From: Symsagittifera roscoffensis
Taxonomy: Eukaryota > Xenacoelomorpha > Acoela > Convolutidae
Length of the DNA stretch: 60,000 nt
Assembly (NCBI RefSeq): GCF_963678635.1
Contig: NC_087062.1
Coordinates: 59,042,129 to 59,102,128 of the forward strand
Direction: 5' to 3'
The notes under the pieces were generated by a model. That model ran no database searches and was not told the DNA's origin. It saw only the letters and a program-made list of their open reading frames with translations. The translations under genes and the position numbers were made by a program. Shown piece by piece: positions 31,502 through 42,142 of this stretch; the stretch's first letter is position 1, and the number at the start of each line of letters is the position of its first letter.

Positions 31502-32100
31502 CAAGGTGAGGTCGCTTACAATTCAAAAAACTCAAAAACTTGATCAAAAGAGCTTCAATTTCGTAAGCCCTGTCAACGCTGCGTCAAATTAGGTCGCTCC
31601 AGATGGATCTCGGTGTGTACCTGAATCCAACCTCCAATTACTTCGTCATGGTTAGTTGAGGGGAAAATCGATGGAAGTTTTCGTCCCGGAAGTGAAGGTA
31701 CGACTCACTCGACCAAAAATTTGGCAATAAAAATAATGAAATTGGCAAGAGAGACAGAGGAACTAGAGACAGTAGGGGATAACCCAAAAAAACGATAATT
31801 GGGTTTTTTTTAAATCAAATGTCCGAAAGAATTACTCAATCATTGTTACTGTGACTGACACTGACTTTGACTTACGAGTCGCCGTTGCGATAACCGTGGA
31901 TGTGAGCTTTAAAACGCCATTAGCTTTCGGCGTTGAGAAAGAAAAAAAATACCAACTTTTCAGCCTGTACAGCCTCTCATTTTAGCCAAGCGATCACGTG
32001 ACTGGCCGGGCCCATCACACTCAGCAGACTCCCCAACAGCGGCTCCTCCAATGAAAAACCCAGAATAAATAAAATTCAGATACAAACGAGAGAACAAACG
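31502..32100. other. Intervening sequence, no gene recognised
   Basis: About 600 bp between the retrotransposon fragment and the SGNH-type coding region. Composition becomes more GC-rich toward its end, and no start codon or promoter could be assigned. Confidence 0.35.
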
Positions 32101-32110
32101 GAAGACGAGT

Positions 32111-32272
32111 GAAACTCTGGAGAAGAAAGAAAAAGACTGGAAGCAATTGTGCACGAGGTTGAACGAGCTTCAAGAAAAGGCGAAAGACTGTGACGAATGG
32201 AAACGGAAATACGAAGAGGTGCAGATCCTCTTCAAAGAAGAGGAGATAAAGCACTTGAAGGAGCTCTTATAA
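32111..32272 (+). pseudogene. Coiled-coil segment of decayed SGNH-type gene
   Basis: A frame encoding ETLEKKEKDWKQLCTRLNEL, then QEKAKDCDEWKRKYEEVQIL and FKEEEIKHLKELL, with regular leucine/hydrophobic heptads, ending at TAA 32270-32272. The strong coiled-coil pattern and GC-richer codon use set it apart from the AT-rich surroundings. It lies about 330 bp before the hydrolase domain in the same orientation. I infer it is the N-terminal part of that protein. Confidence 0.55.
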
Positions 32273-32602
32273 TGCCAGAGTCAGCAAGTTGTCGCAGGAG
32301 TTTCTGGCAATGATGGATACCGAGACGACAGCCAAAACCAAGACTCAGGAACTTTATAGACCCAGTGAGGTGACGGCCCCGCAGCGAGTGAGCTCGCCTT
32401 CAAACGCGAGAAACACGATACCTGATCCCTCGGACACTTACCTGGCACCTCATTTCCAGGAAAATTTTTAGCAAGTGGCCAAAGCTGCGATACAAGAAAT
32501 AAACCGAGCGAGAGACCGAAGCTTGGACATGATTGTTCCTACTCAGCGAGCGGGCCAGTCACCCATCAGGAAAGAAAAGTCAACGAATCCCACAGAGCCA
32601 AG

Positions 32603-33599
32603 GTGAGGTCGCGGGTTGATGACATTCGAAAGGACCTCAACTCCCGAAGGACATTCATGCAAGTTGCAGCGGAACACCCCAGAGCCTGCCTGAACGGTAT
32701 GAAATGGAATTCGGCGGCAATCCACCAACCGGTGTCGACGGGCAGCCAACACCTAATCATAGGAGACATCCTGGTGAGGGATTCGAATCAAATTCTAGTA
32801 GGAGGACAAACTACTGTGATCTCCTTTGGAGGGGATTCAGTGGCTCAAGTAATCAAGATGATAGAGCTGCAGAACCGCGGTAGAGTGGACACGTTAACCG
32901 TGATGATAGGGAAGAACGATGTCGCAAGGAACCCCGTCACACCCGAGGCAGAATCGAAATAATTACTGATCTCTCTCCTCAATGAATTGAAAAAAAAAAT
33001 ACAGACCGAGGATTCTGGTTTTGTGTACCATCCCCCTTAACCCAGACGCCGGGTCACTAGTAGCCGACTTTATGAATGGGAACGTAACCCAGTGGAATGT
33101 GATGATCAGGAATCTGACCACAGGAAACCACAACGAACTCCGTTTGATGGATGTCGCAAACACATTGAGAATGGTGGACCATGGTGCCTTGACAAAAGAT
33201 GGTATACACTTCAATACCCGACCTGGAATACAGTGGATAAACGACGCGTTCCAAACAAGGATAGAAGAAATGGAAGCTGAACTGCGGATAATGGTCAACC
33301 CAGTGACACGAGGTAGCCCTGCCTGCAGGGTCAGATCCTATGTACCTCAAGCATTCGTGAACCGTCTGGGACCTTTGACTACAGAGGCAAATGTGGTACA
33401 GCCATCTCCCAGCTCGAATGTGAGAGAGAGATTGACGGACGTCCGTCATCAGGTCCGAGAAAGAGCTCCACCAAACCGTAGAGGGAACTTTCTGGTGGTG
33501 AACAAACCCAACAACCGGCATCACAAAATGCGGAAACAGTTCACGAAATCTGCAGCCCCTAGACAAACCGCAGGCGAGCATTCAAGAGATTACCCCTGA
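32603..33599 (+). pseudogene. SGNH/GDSL-type hydrolase domain, decayed
   Basis: Two frames joined by a frameshift between about 32960 and 33020 carry the blocks of an SGNH hydrolase-like domain. Block I is HLIIGDILVRDSNQ, where the nucleophile serine of GDS is Ile. An ISFGG block follows, then VMIGKNDVARN (block III, GxND) and finally TKDGIHFNTRPG (block V, DxxH). The SGNH superfamily comprises esterases, lipases and acetylhydrolases. Such domains also occur in some retroelement proteins. Loss of the serine and the frameshift make this copy inactive. A basic, proline/arginine-rich stretch follows to TGA 33599. No reverse transcriptase motif was found nearby. Confidence 0.7.
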
Positions 33600-33608
33600 A
33601 TCACACCA

Positions 33609-34304
33609 GTGGTAGGTGACGAAAGAAGGTACGCGCACCTGAAAGCACCAAAAGGAGACCGTCTGTTTGCTGCTTATGACCCTCATGAAATGAAGCTGGG
33701 GAGAATTCTGATAGTGGCCAGCTCTGACTACCTGTACACGCCCCATTCACTCTTTTTGCCGGATGTGATTTTCCTCACAGCTCCCAATTTGGATTGGGGC
33801 CAAGCGGTGGGGATGGCGATAAGTGTGCAGAGGGTGGTAAACGTGGATCCAGAAGTAGTGATACTAGCCGTATCAAATGACAACTTGCAGAGCAGGGGCC
33901 TCCTAAACGCTCTTGTCGACGGATCAGTTCCGAGCTCGGACGCTGCGGGAGAAGCGATCTTGACGCTGCTCTCAACCATGATGGAGGCTGAGAGATCGAT
34001 ACGACAGAGTTTTGCATGGCAGTTGTCTCCTGCTATGCTGTCTCCCTGCTATGCCCTATTGCCCGAACCCCTGCAGTTTTTGTATGCTATGGTTATCATG
34101 CTAGCGGAGGGACAATTTGATGTGATGATACCTGCACCGAATCGACAGGTGGATCCCAGCTTTTACTACCCCTACCGATCAGAGTTCCTTGCGATGTGGT
34201 CGGGTATCTATATTGCGATCCAAGGATTCAAAGATCATAGTGCGACGCGCGTCGTGCTTGATGAGGGGCTGGGCTGGAACTTTCCAACTTCGGCCGGTTG
34301 TTGA
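33609..34304 (+). pseudogene. Long unrecognised protein, segment after SGNH domain
   Basis: 231 open codons in the same orientation just after the SGNH part. They contain YAHLKAPKGDRLFAAYDPHE, VASSDYLYTPHSLFLPDVIF and VVNVDPEVVILAVSNDN. The alternation of strands and helices (VILAVSNDN; GEAILTLLSTMMEAERSI) suggests a Rossmann-like fold, possibly a second SGNH-related domain in which SND resembles a GxND variant, but no catalytic set is evident. The frame ends where a frameshift is likely near 34270. Codon use is GC-richer than the flanks. I do not recognise the family. Confidence 0.55.
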
Positions 34305-34704
34305 AATGGGTGATGGAAGAGGCCAGGAGTGGGTGACGAACATCAGCTGGTGCAGCAATTGGCGAATAATCTGTGATTTAGACAGACTGACTACGTGAGG
34401 GATGAAAGAGGAAATTTGGTGAGGAGCAACACCGTCTCAGTGGAGGAAGACCTTAAGGCTATGGCCCTGATGACCAAACCTCACACCAATCTCTGGCTAT
34501 ACCTGTCTCCTCGGTTGTGCGCGTTGGGGCAGTATGCCTTCGATCTTGCACCCGCAGTAGTGAGAGAGATCCATCAAAACTTACGAAGAATATTATAAGT
34601 GAGGGAGCAGGCAGAGGCGACGATGTTGGGATTTTTGCAGAAAATCAACACGATGCCCTTGGACCGGTTCCAAGTGGATGTGCTGGCTACAAGCGCCAAA
34701 TACG
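34305..34704 (+). pseudogene. Decayed continuation of the unrecognised protein
   Basis: Short frames continue the same protein: DERGNLVRSNTVSVEEDLKA, LWLYLSPRLCALGQYAFDLA at 34395-34598, and LQKINTMPLDRFQVDVLATS from ATG 34623. Several stops and frame changes separate them. The segment leads directly, in frame, into the duplicated unit starting at 34705. Confidence 0.5.
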
Positions 34705-34730
34705 AGAGGTCGGATTAGATTCTCGCAGGA

Positions 34731-35340
34731 ATGGGCGTAGTATGGTCACCTGCATTTATCGACAGCTGCTACACTGGGGCATCGAGGAACCTGATAGCCA
34801 ACTTCGTCGTAAGGGACATCAGGAAACTGTCTTTTGGCCTTGTGCTGGCCTTATACGTAACCTTTGGACACGAAAGCTTTGCCAAAGGACCCCTGGTGCT
34901 TTTTGCACAGGAACTAGCCGATCTCCGACTGGATGGTCTGCTGACACTGATTGCGATTGACCTATGGTCGCCTGGGTGACCTGTTCGTGCTGCTAAGATA
35001 CCCCGAACAGCTGCAGGGACCGAAGAGGGAGTTTGATGCTCAGATGGAGACAGCTTCTTATCGAAAACTGAAGGACTGGAGGACTTTGCTCCTTCAGTAC
35101 TTGTTACAGCAGAACAGAAGTGTGATCGGAGAGGATGAGCCAATCTCAACTAAAAGTGAAATGAAGAGGTGTGGGGAATGCCATTGTTGACCGACTTGGC
35201 CCTAATGATGCGGATCGATCCACTCGCTCTGATTTTTGGATTGAGGGAATTTGTGACTGTGGTGTACGGGCCTACAGTGGTGCACGTGTTCCACGACATA
35301 CGAGTGGAGGCGTACATACAATCATTCCTGTAAGTTAACC
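34731..35340 (+). pseudogene. Unrecognised protein, segment 3 (unit 1)
   Basis: Open pieces at 34731-34979 (MGVVWSPAFIDSCYTGASRN, SFGLVLALYVTFGHESFAKG, VLFAQELADLRLDGLLTLIA) and 34951-35190 (LFVLLRYPEQLQGPKREFDA, LKDWRTLLLQYLLQQNRSVI). The hydrophobic LVLALYVTF stretch could be a buried helix. In unit 1 the frame is lost at a G run near 35175. In unit 2 the frame continues through MMRIDPLALIFGLREFVTVV to 40137. Family unknown. Confidence 0.5.
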
Positions 35341-35619
35341 TTGTGTCAGTGGTGCACTATTCTGTTCTAAAGTGGTTAGAACAGAGAGAGCTGAGAAGAC
35401 TGGCGAGCGACGATTAACTGTTCGGGAAGATATCCGAAACTGGCTTGGTGTTAATGGACCTGAATAGCAGCTTCAAATGTCGGATGGGAGGCCAGGACCT
35501 TGCCAATGTACAGTTCAACCCCAAGCCGTGGAACCTGCGACCTATCATTAGAAGAACCACAGACGCAACTGAGAGAGGAATGGGCGTAGTATCCAGGCCT
35601 GGCCCGTTACTTACGCTCA

Positions 35620-36254
35620 CGTGAGAGAGAACCGGGACACATGGCTGGCGGGTTTGAATCCACTGCCAAACAGATGTCCACTGTATCCTCGCATTAGGAA
35701 TATGCTGATGGGAGTAAACAGTCCAGTTCTGGCACCCAGGATGGGAGCTGCGCAGGATGTAGAAGAAAAGATGATCAATTGGAGCGAGGGGATGGAGCCG
35801 CGCTGCATCAGCTGGAATGCTGCAGCTTTGCATGTCTTCAATTTCACCTTTTCGAACTTTCCGTGCAGGCCACTGGAATGACGTGTATACTCCAGCTGAC
35901 GACAAGTCTAGGCTGAAGAGACCCAGAAGGGAGACAGTGGTGATGATGGAGGTGAGCAAGGCGACCAGAGGAGGCATCTATCTGAAGATAGAGGAAGTGG
36001 CGCCGCATGGTGAGGAACCTGTGGAAATTGTTATGAATGACCAAGTGTTTTATCATGCGGGTGACCCGGTGATACCGGCTCGGCCGGATACAGGAGTTGA
36101 CATGCGCCAAGGCCCCTCAGGACCGGGACCAAGACCAGACAATGGAAAGGATGCGAAAAAAGAGAATCATGGGGAAGATGACCCCATGGAAGGGAAGAGC
36201 GACAGAATGAGCGAGTTCGACTTGGTTGCTCTGGAGAGGGATCTGCTGGAATAA
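35620..36254 (+). pseudogene. Unrecognised protein, segment 4 (unit 1)
   Basis: Frames 35621-35881 (NRDTWLAGLNPLPNRCPLYP, NMLMGVNSPVLAPRMGAAQD) and 35817-36254 (YTPADDKSRLKRPRRETVVM, GIYLKIEEVAPHGEEPVEIV) follow each other with a frameshift near 35870. The second ends in a low-complexity acidic/proline region (GPSGPGPRPDNGKDAKKENH). The preceding interval 35341-35620 contains the same protein in broken form (FKCRMGGQDLANVQFNPKPW). Confidence 0.5.
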
Positions 36255-36296
36255 GATTTCAATGAAAAAGAAGACGGTGGAGGAAAGGAAACGCTA

Positions 36297-37338
36297 GTGT
36301 TGATGACACTGTCATCAATTATGTCTCCCACTAAGGAGCCCCCAGCTAGTCTGTCACCCGTGGAGTCAATGTTTCTGGTTGAAGCATATCAGAGGAAAGG
36401 CGAGTTCAAGCTGCTCAGTGAATCCCCTCGAAGGCGGAGGATTGATGAGTCGAGGCGAGTGTCGTTTCTGGGCACGCTGCCAGATGAAGAATGGGAGCGG
36501 TACCAGAGAGAATAGCATTCATGGAAATTACGTGGAACATAATCTGGAGATACGGCATCCAATCCGTGATGAGAGTCGGGTTGAACCAACCCATCATGCA
36601 AGAAGATATAGAGAAAATGATGAATCCACTGAATCTGACTGTCTGACTGAGTCAGTAATGAAAGAAAGTGCTGAAGAAAGCCCGATTATGCGAAGTCAAC
36701 CCGTCAGAAGAGCCTGGAAAAGACTGAAGAAGTACAAGTCAATGGTGAGAAAGTTGAAGGAGAGAGTGAACGACAAAGTGACCAACCCCAAGATTGTGAA
36801 TTCAAAGACCACAACGGTGGTGATGTCGCTGGCGAAGGTGTCCCGCCCGAACGAAACTGGGCAAGGGGACGCGCAAGGCGGCAGGGAAAAAGAGAACCAA
36901 GTGCCACCTATGTTGCTGGCAGGGTTAATCTCCTCAACGGCTCCTAAGGTCAAGAGAAACGAAAGAACCCTGGCTGACATCAGATTGGAAATGGAGGTTA
37001 TTAGCCAGTGTAGATCCGGCGGATTCGATGACTACAAATCGTCACGTACCATTATGACAAAGGTGAAGTTGGAAGGGCAGCTCGACGTGGTCGAGTATAG
37101 TCGTTTTACAAGGCCTGAATCGGTTCACATGGGAGATCCTGCTGGTAGCTACCTGGAAATGGTGAAAGAGAGAAACACCGCGAGAGGGCACCTGATGGCC
37201 TGGCATGACAAGCAAGCAATGCAGGAGTATCTGATAGAGTTGATACCGGGCTCAAACCTGATGAGGAAGGAAAATGGCACAGTGATATCGTCGGAGGCGA
37301 ATGAGAATTGTTCAGAGCTTCTGAGTAAAATGTCCTAG
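36297..37338 (+). pseudogene. Unrecognised protein, segment 5 (unit 1)
   Basis: Frame 36297-36515 (LVEAYQRKGEFKLLSESPRR, RVSFLGTLPDEEWERYQRE) then 36532-37338 (within a longer open frame). The latter contains a basic coiled-coil-like helix (RRAWKRLKKYKSMVRKLKER), a polar linker, PPMLLAGLISSTAP and a compact region (VKLEGQLDVVEYSRFTRPES, HLMAWHDKQAMQEYLIELIP). A TAG at 37336-37338 shared by both units interrupts it. The longest single frame in this region (319 codons) begins upstream in the wrong frame; only its latter part is protein-like. Confidence 0.5.
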
Positions 37339-39405
37339 AAGGCGGCCCTGCAGAAGTATTTCGACAAAGCCATGCGCACTCCCTCATCTGTGATGTCGTA
37401 CTTAGCCAACCCCTGCGTAAGGACAGTTCTGCAAGTGAGGCTTGTGTGGTGCCTTGTCGGAATAAGAAGACGGGAGCATGAAGCCACCAATGAGACGAAA
37501 TCTAGAGAGAAACAGTTTAGAATTGATGGGAGCTTTGAGAGTGTTGATCGCCAGGGAAGATTCTGCGATAGCGTGGGCAAAAAAAAAACGACGCAATTTG
37601 CTTTGTGAAATTCGCGGTGGATCGCATCCCCACTCCGGTGCTAGAAGAATGTGTAAAGACAATCAGGCAGAGGTCAATGAAGCGTGAAGAAGTCTTATTG
37701 AGGGCCATGTTGGAACTCTATCAAGACATGCCACTGCAGATCCCGACGAAATAACTAAATGGCATGGATAGCTACCGGAGATTGGCTACCATAATTTATT
37801 GGCTCTGAAAATAACGAGGCAAGATGACAAACAACCCACGGAGCCGTCCGAGGGGAACTCTCTAAATGATTGGATGAAGTAGGATGCCTGCCTAGCTTCC
37901 AGCTGTGGAATGGAAGGGCACGTGCGTGGGAATGGTCACTGCTTGAAGACATTGAGTGAACTAATTGAGCTAGCCAAATTGTATGGAAGATTGAGTATGT
38001 CAGAAAAAAAGATATGGAATTGATTGCGGATTGGCATGGAATGACGGAGGTGAATTTGATGACCGCCTTAGGATTCTGTAGCATGGTCAACTCGATTGAG
38101 TCCTTGGAACGCCTGGAGCGTGCCCATGAGTTGGTCACGTCCTTGAGTGTGGTAGTGCTCCCCGGAGCATTACGAACGGAGCAGAAAAATGGAAGCTGGT
38201 GGGAGGCTCTCGAGAACGAGATGAAATTGAAGCACAGCATGGGATATCACATGATAGCTGGCTCGAAGTATCTGGTGGGATCTAGCTCGGCACCGTACTG
38301 TAATAGCAACTTGGTGGTTGTAGATGCCAGAACACAACACCGACTGATCGACCAGCTCTTCTCGGTGCCCAAACGCAGGGACTGTCGAGGATGTCGGAGA
38401 GATCCCATGATTTGTCAAGGAAGATCCTCCGGGCAGTCCCAGAGAGATCTAGGGATGAGTTGGAAGAAAAAGTGGGAGAAGACGTCGTGAGTGGGGTGAA
38501 GGGAATATCAGTGAGTTCCAGAAGAAGAAGATGAGGGGAATCATGTCGAGTGATTTCCGCACGATAGATGAAAAAGTTGAGACGCACCAAATGATGATGG
38601 AAATTGAGCCCCTACTAATGGCATCGGGATATCGAACTTGGAGAAATATCCTGTTGACTTATGGGGAATACCCTTGTCACTGCCTGGCGCAGACGTTTTG
38701 GTACCCCAAAAGAGCAAACCTAGTACTGGTTTGGGATGCCGACGAGTTGTTCTTGATGGGATTGCCTGATCAAGCCCAGAATGTGACGATACTGGTGGCC
38801 ACACAATGCTAGCAGTAAAATGACTGGAAGCCAATGCAGGGACGACTGAACAGGAGATGGCCGTGCCAACTCCGGAGCAATTGAGCCGAGTGAGCATCAG
38901 TAAGTGACTGGATCTGTTCAAAAGGACCTGAAAATTTCTGAGATTACCGAAAGAGATAGAAGGAATTTGGGCAAGAAAAAGATTGATGCCTGATGGTTGG
39001 TTCCGTGCGGTGATGACGGCATGGAGGGTGTATGAGCGCGCGAAGCGTCATTTGTCCCAAAACACGGTAGCCTTTCGATCGTTCAAGCTGGACATAGGAC
39101 CGGGAGCCGATAAGAGAGCATTCCTGACACATAGGAACGCTGTGACCACTAGGAAGAGAGTAGCTGGGATGTCGAGAGAGGTCTTACAAGCTGACCTAGA
39201 ACGAAAGTTGAGCATGTGCCTGCACAACAGCTTCAGCAGGAACAGAGCAGAAAGTGAATGTGGATCAACTACCCTACTGCAAACAGAGGTGGCTGGAGCA
39301 GAAAAGCTGGGGTACGGCCGAAACTCTGTGTACATGCTGCAGAAATTTGTTGAGGGCAGTGAGAAAGAAAACAGTAACCAGAAGCGATTGGAACCAGAAG
39401 ATTGA
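37339..39405 (+). pseudogene. Unrecognised protein, C-terminal segments (unit 1)
   Basis: Successive broken pieces include ALQKYFDKAMRTPSSVMSYL, RRNLERNSLELMGALRVLIA, MELIADWHGMTEVNLMTALG (38014-38490), WRNILLTYGEYPCHCLAQTF (38531-38812) and MPDGWFRAVMTAWRVYERAK to RLEPED (38983-39405). An extra A in the A run at about 37577-37586 breaks the frame that is intact in unit 2. No RT, integrase, transposase or helicase motif was seen. Confidence 0.5.
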
Positions 39406-39530
39406 AGACTGAAGAGAAATGAAACCTTGATTGTAATTGTGTGTAAAAACTTGAACTAATCAACCGAGATTGATTATTGAAACTTTTAGACTTTTTTGTT
39501 TTGATGCAGAGGTCGGATTCGATTCTCGCA

Positions 39531-40137
39531 GGAATGGGCGTAGTATGGTCACCTGCATTTATCGACAGCTGCTACACTGGGGCATCGAGGAACCTGATAG
39601 CCAACTTCGTCGTAAGGGACATCAGGAAACTGTCTTTTGGCCTTGTGCTGGCCTTATACGTAACCTTTGGACACGAAAGCTTTGCCAAAGGACCCCTGGT
39701 GCTTTTTGCACAGGAACTAGCCGATCTCCGACTGGATGGTCTGCTGACACTGATTGCGATTGACCTATGGTCGCCTGGGTGACCTGTTCGTGCTGCTAAG
39801 ATACCCCCAACAGCTGCAGGGACCGAAGAGGGAGTTTGATGCTCAGATGGAGACAGCTTCTTATCGAAAACTGAAGGACTGGAGGACTTTGCTCCTTCAG
39901 TACTTGTTACAGCAGAACAGAAGTGTGATCGGAGAGGATGAGCCAATCTCAACTAAAAGTGAAATGAAGAGGTGTGGGGGAATACCATTGTTGACCGACT
40001 TGGCCCTAATGATGCGGATCGATCCACTCGCTCTGATTTTTGGATTGAGGGAATTTGTGACTGTGGTGTACGGGCCTACAGTGGTGCACGTGTTCCACGA
40101 CATACGAGTGGAGGCGTACATACAATCATTCCTGTAA
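39531..40137 (+). pseudogene. Unrecognised protein, segment 3 (unit 2)
   Basis: As the unit 1 counterpart, but more nearly open. Frame 39754-40137 runs from LGDLFVLLRYPQQLQGPKRE through GGIPLLTDLALMMRIDPLAL to VHVFHDIRVEAYIQSFL. This shows how the frame lost in unit 1 should read. Function unknown. Confidence 0.5.
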
Positions 40138-40409
40138 GTTAACCTTGTGTCAGTGGTGCACTATTCTGTTCTAAAGTGGTTAGAACAGAGAGAGCTGAGA
40201 AGACTGGCGAGCGACGATTAACTGTTCGGGAAGATATCCGAAACTGGCTTGGTGTTAATGGACCTGAATAGCAGCTTCAAATGTCGGATGGGAGGCCAGG
40301 ACCTTGCCAATGTACAGTTCAACCCCAAGCCGTGGAACCTGCGACCTATCATTAGAAGAACCACAGACGCAACTGAGAGAGGAATGGGCGTAGTATCCAG
40401 GCCTGGCCG

Positions 40410-42142
40410 GTGACTTACGCTCACGTGAGAGAGAACCGGGACACATGGCTGGCGGGTTTGAATCCACTGCCAAACAGATGTCCACTGTATCCTCGCATTA
40501 GGAATATGCTGATGGGAGTAAACAGTCCAGTTCTGGCACCCAGGATGGGAGCTGCGCAGGATGTAGAAGAAAAGATGATCAATTGGAGCGAGGGGATGGA
40601 GCCGCGCTGCATCAGCTGGAATGCTGCAGCTTTGCATGTCTTCAATTTCACCTTTTCGAACTTTCCGTGCAGGCCACTGGAATGACGTGTATACTCCAGC
40701 TGACGACAAGTCTAGGCTGAAGAGACCCAGAAGGGAGACAGTGGTGATGATGGAGGTGAGCAAGGCGACCAGAGGAGGCATCTATCTGAAGATAGAGGAA
40801 GTGGCGCCGCATGGTGAGGAACCTGTGGAAATTGTTATGAATGACCAAGTGTGTTATCATGCGGGTGACCCGGTGATACCGGCTCGGCCGGATACAGGAG
40901 TTGACATGCACCAAGGCCCCTCAGGACCGGGACCAAGACCAGACAATGGAAAGGATGCGAAAAAAGAGAATCATGGGGAAGATGACCCCATGGAAGGGAA
41001 GAGCGACAGAATGAGCGAGTTCGACTTGGTTGCTCTGGAGAGGGATCTGCTGGAATAAGATTTCAATGAAAAAGAAGACGGTGGAGGAAAGGAAACGCTA
41101 GTGTTGATGACACTGTCATCAATTATGTCTCCCACTAAGGAGCCCCCAGCTAGTCTGTCACCCGTGGAGTCAATGTTTCTGGTTGAAGCATATCAGAGGA
41201 AAGGCGAGTTCAAGCTGCTCAGTGAATCCCCTCGAAGGCGGAGGATTGATGAGTCGAGGCGAGTGTCGTTTCTGGGCACGCTGCCAGATGAAGAATGGGA
41301 GCGGTACCAGAGAGAATAGCATTCATGGAAATTACGTGGAACATAATCTGGAGATACGGCATCCAATCCGTGATGAGAGTCGGGTTGAACCAACCCATCA
41401 TGCAAGAAGATATAGAGAAAATGATGAATCCACTGAATCTGACTGTCTGACTGAGTCAGTAATGAAAGAAAGTGCTGAAGAAAGCCCGATTATGCGAAGT
41501 CAACCCGTCAGAAGAGCCTGGAAAAGACTGAAGAAGTACAAGTCAATGGTGAGAAAGTTGAAGGAGAGAGTGAACGACAAAGTGACCAACCCCAAGATTG
41601 TGAATTCAAAGACCACAACGGTGGTGATGTCGCTGGCGAAGGTGTCCCGCCCGAACGAAACTGGGCAAGGGGACGCGCAAGGCGGCAGGGAAAAAGAGAA
41701 CCAAGTGCCACCTATGTTGCTGGCAGGGTTAATCTCCTCAACGGCTCCTAAGGTCAAGAGAAACGAAAGAACCCTGGCTGACATCAGATTGGAAATGGAG
41801 GTTATTAGCCAGTGTAGATCCGGCGGATTCGATGACTACAAATCGTCACGTACCATTATGACAAAGGTGAAGTTGGAAGGGCAGCTCGACGTGGTCGAGT
41901 ATAGTCGTTTTACAAGGCCTGAATCGGTTCACATGGGCGATCCTGCTGGTAGCTACCTGGAAATGGTGAAAGAGAGAAACACCGCGAGAGGGCACCTGAT
42001 GGCCTGGCATGACAAGCAAGCAATGCAGGAGTATCTGATAGAGTTGATGCCGGGCTCAAACCTGATGAGGAAGGAAAATGGCACAGTGATATCGTCGGAG
42101 GCGAATGAGAATTGTTCAGAGCTTCTGAGTAAAATGTCCTAG
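40410..42142 (+). pseudogene. Unrecognised protein, segments 4-5 (unit 2)
   Basis: Second copy of the pieces at 35620-37338, with the same frameshifts and the shared TAG (42140-42142). Substitutions relative to unit 1 include Cys for Phe in NDQVFYHAGD and Met for Ile in ELIPGSNL. No change restores a long continuous frame. Confidence 0.5.

Larger units (their letters stand above)
34705..39507 (+). repeat. 4,803-bp tandem duplication, unit 1
   Basis: The unit from AGAGGTCGGATTAGATTC to the phrase TTTTGTTTTGATGC is followed at once by a second copy (39508-44310). I count about 14 differences including two compensating one-base indels, so identity is about 99.7%. The unit begins inside the coding region and ends in a short AT-rich 3' tail after the last open frame (stop at 39405). 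It contains a nonsense TAG (34716-34718), a one-base loss in a G run near 35175 and an extra A in an A run near 37580, all absent from copy 2. Confidence 0.95.

Noticed and set aside
35414-35977. 187-codon minus-strand frame in the duplicated unit (and its copy at 40218-40781)
   Set aside because: It lies opposite the protein-like plus-strand frames and arises from their codon bias; no domain was seen.
39403-39507. Helitron-type 3' end (short palindrome AATCAACCGAGATTGATT)
   Set aside because: No CTRR terminus and no Rep/helicase coding; the palindrome is short and the boundary is set by the tandem duplication.
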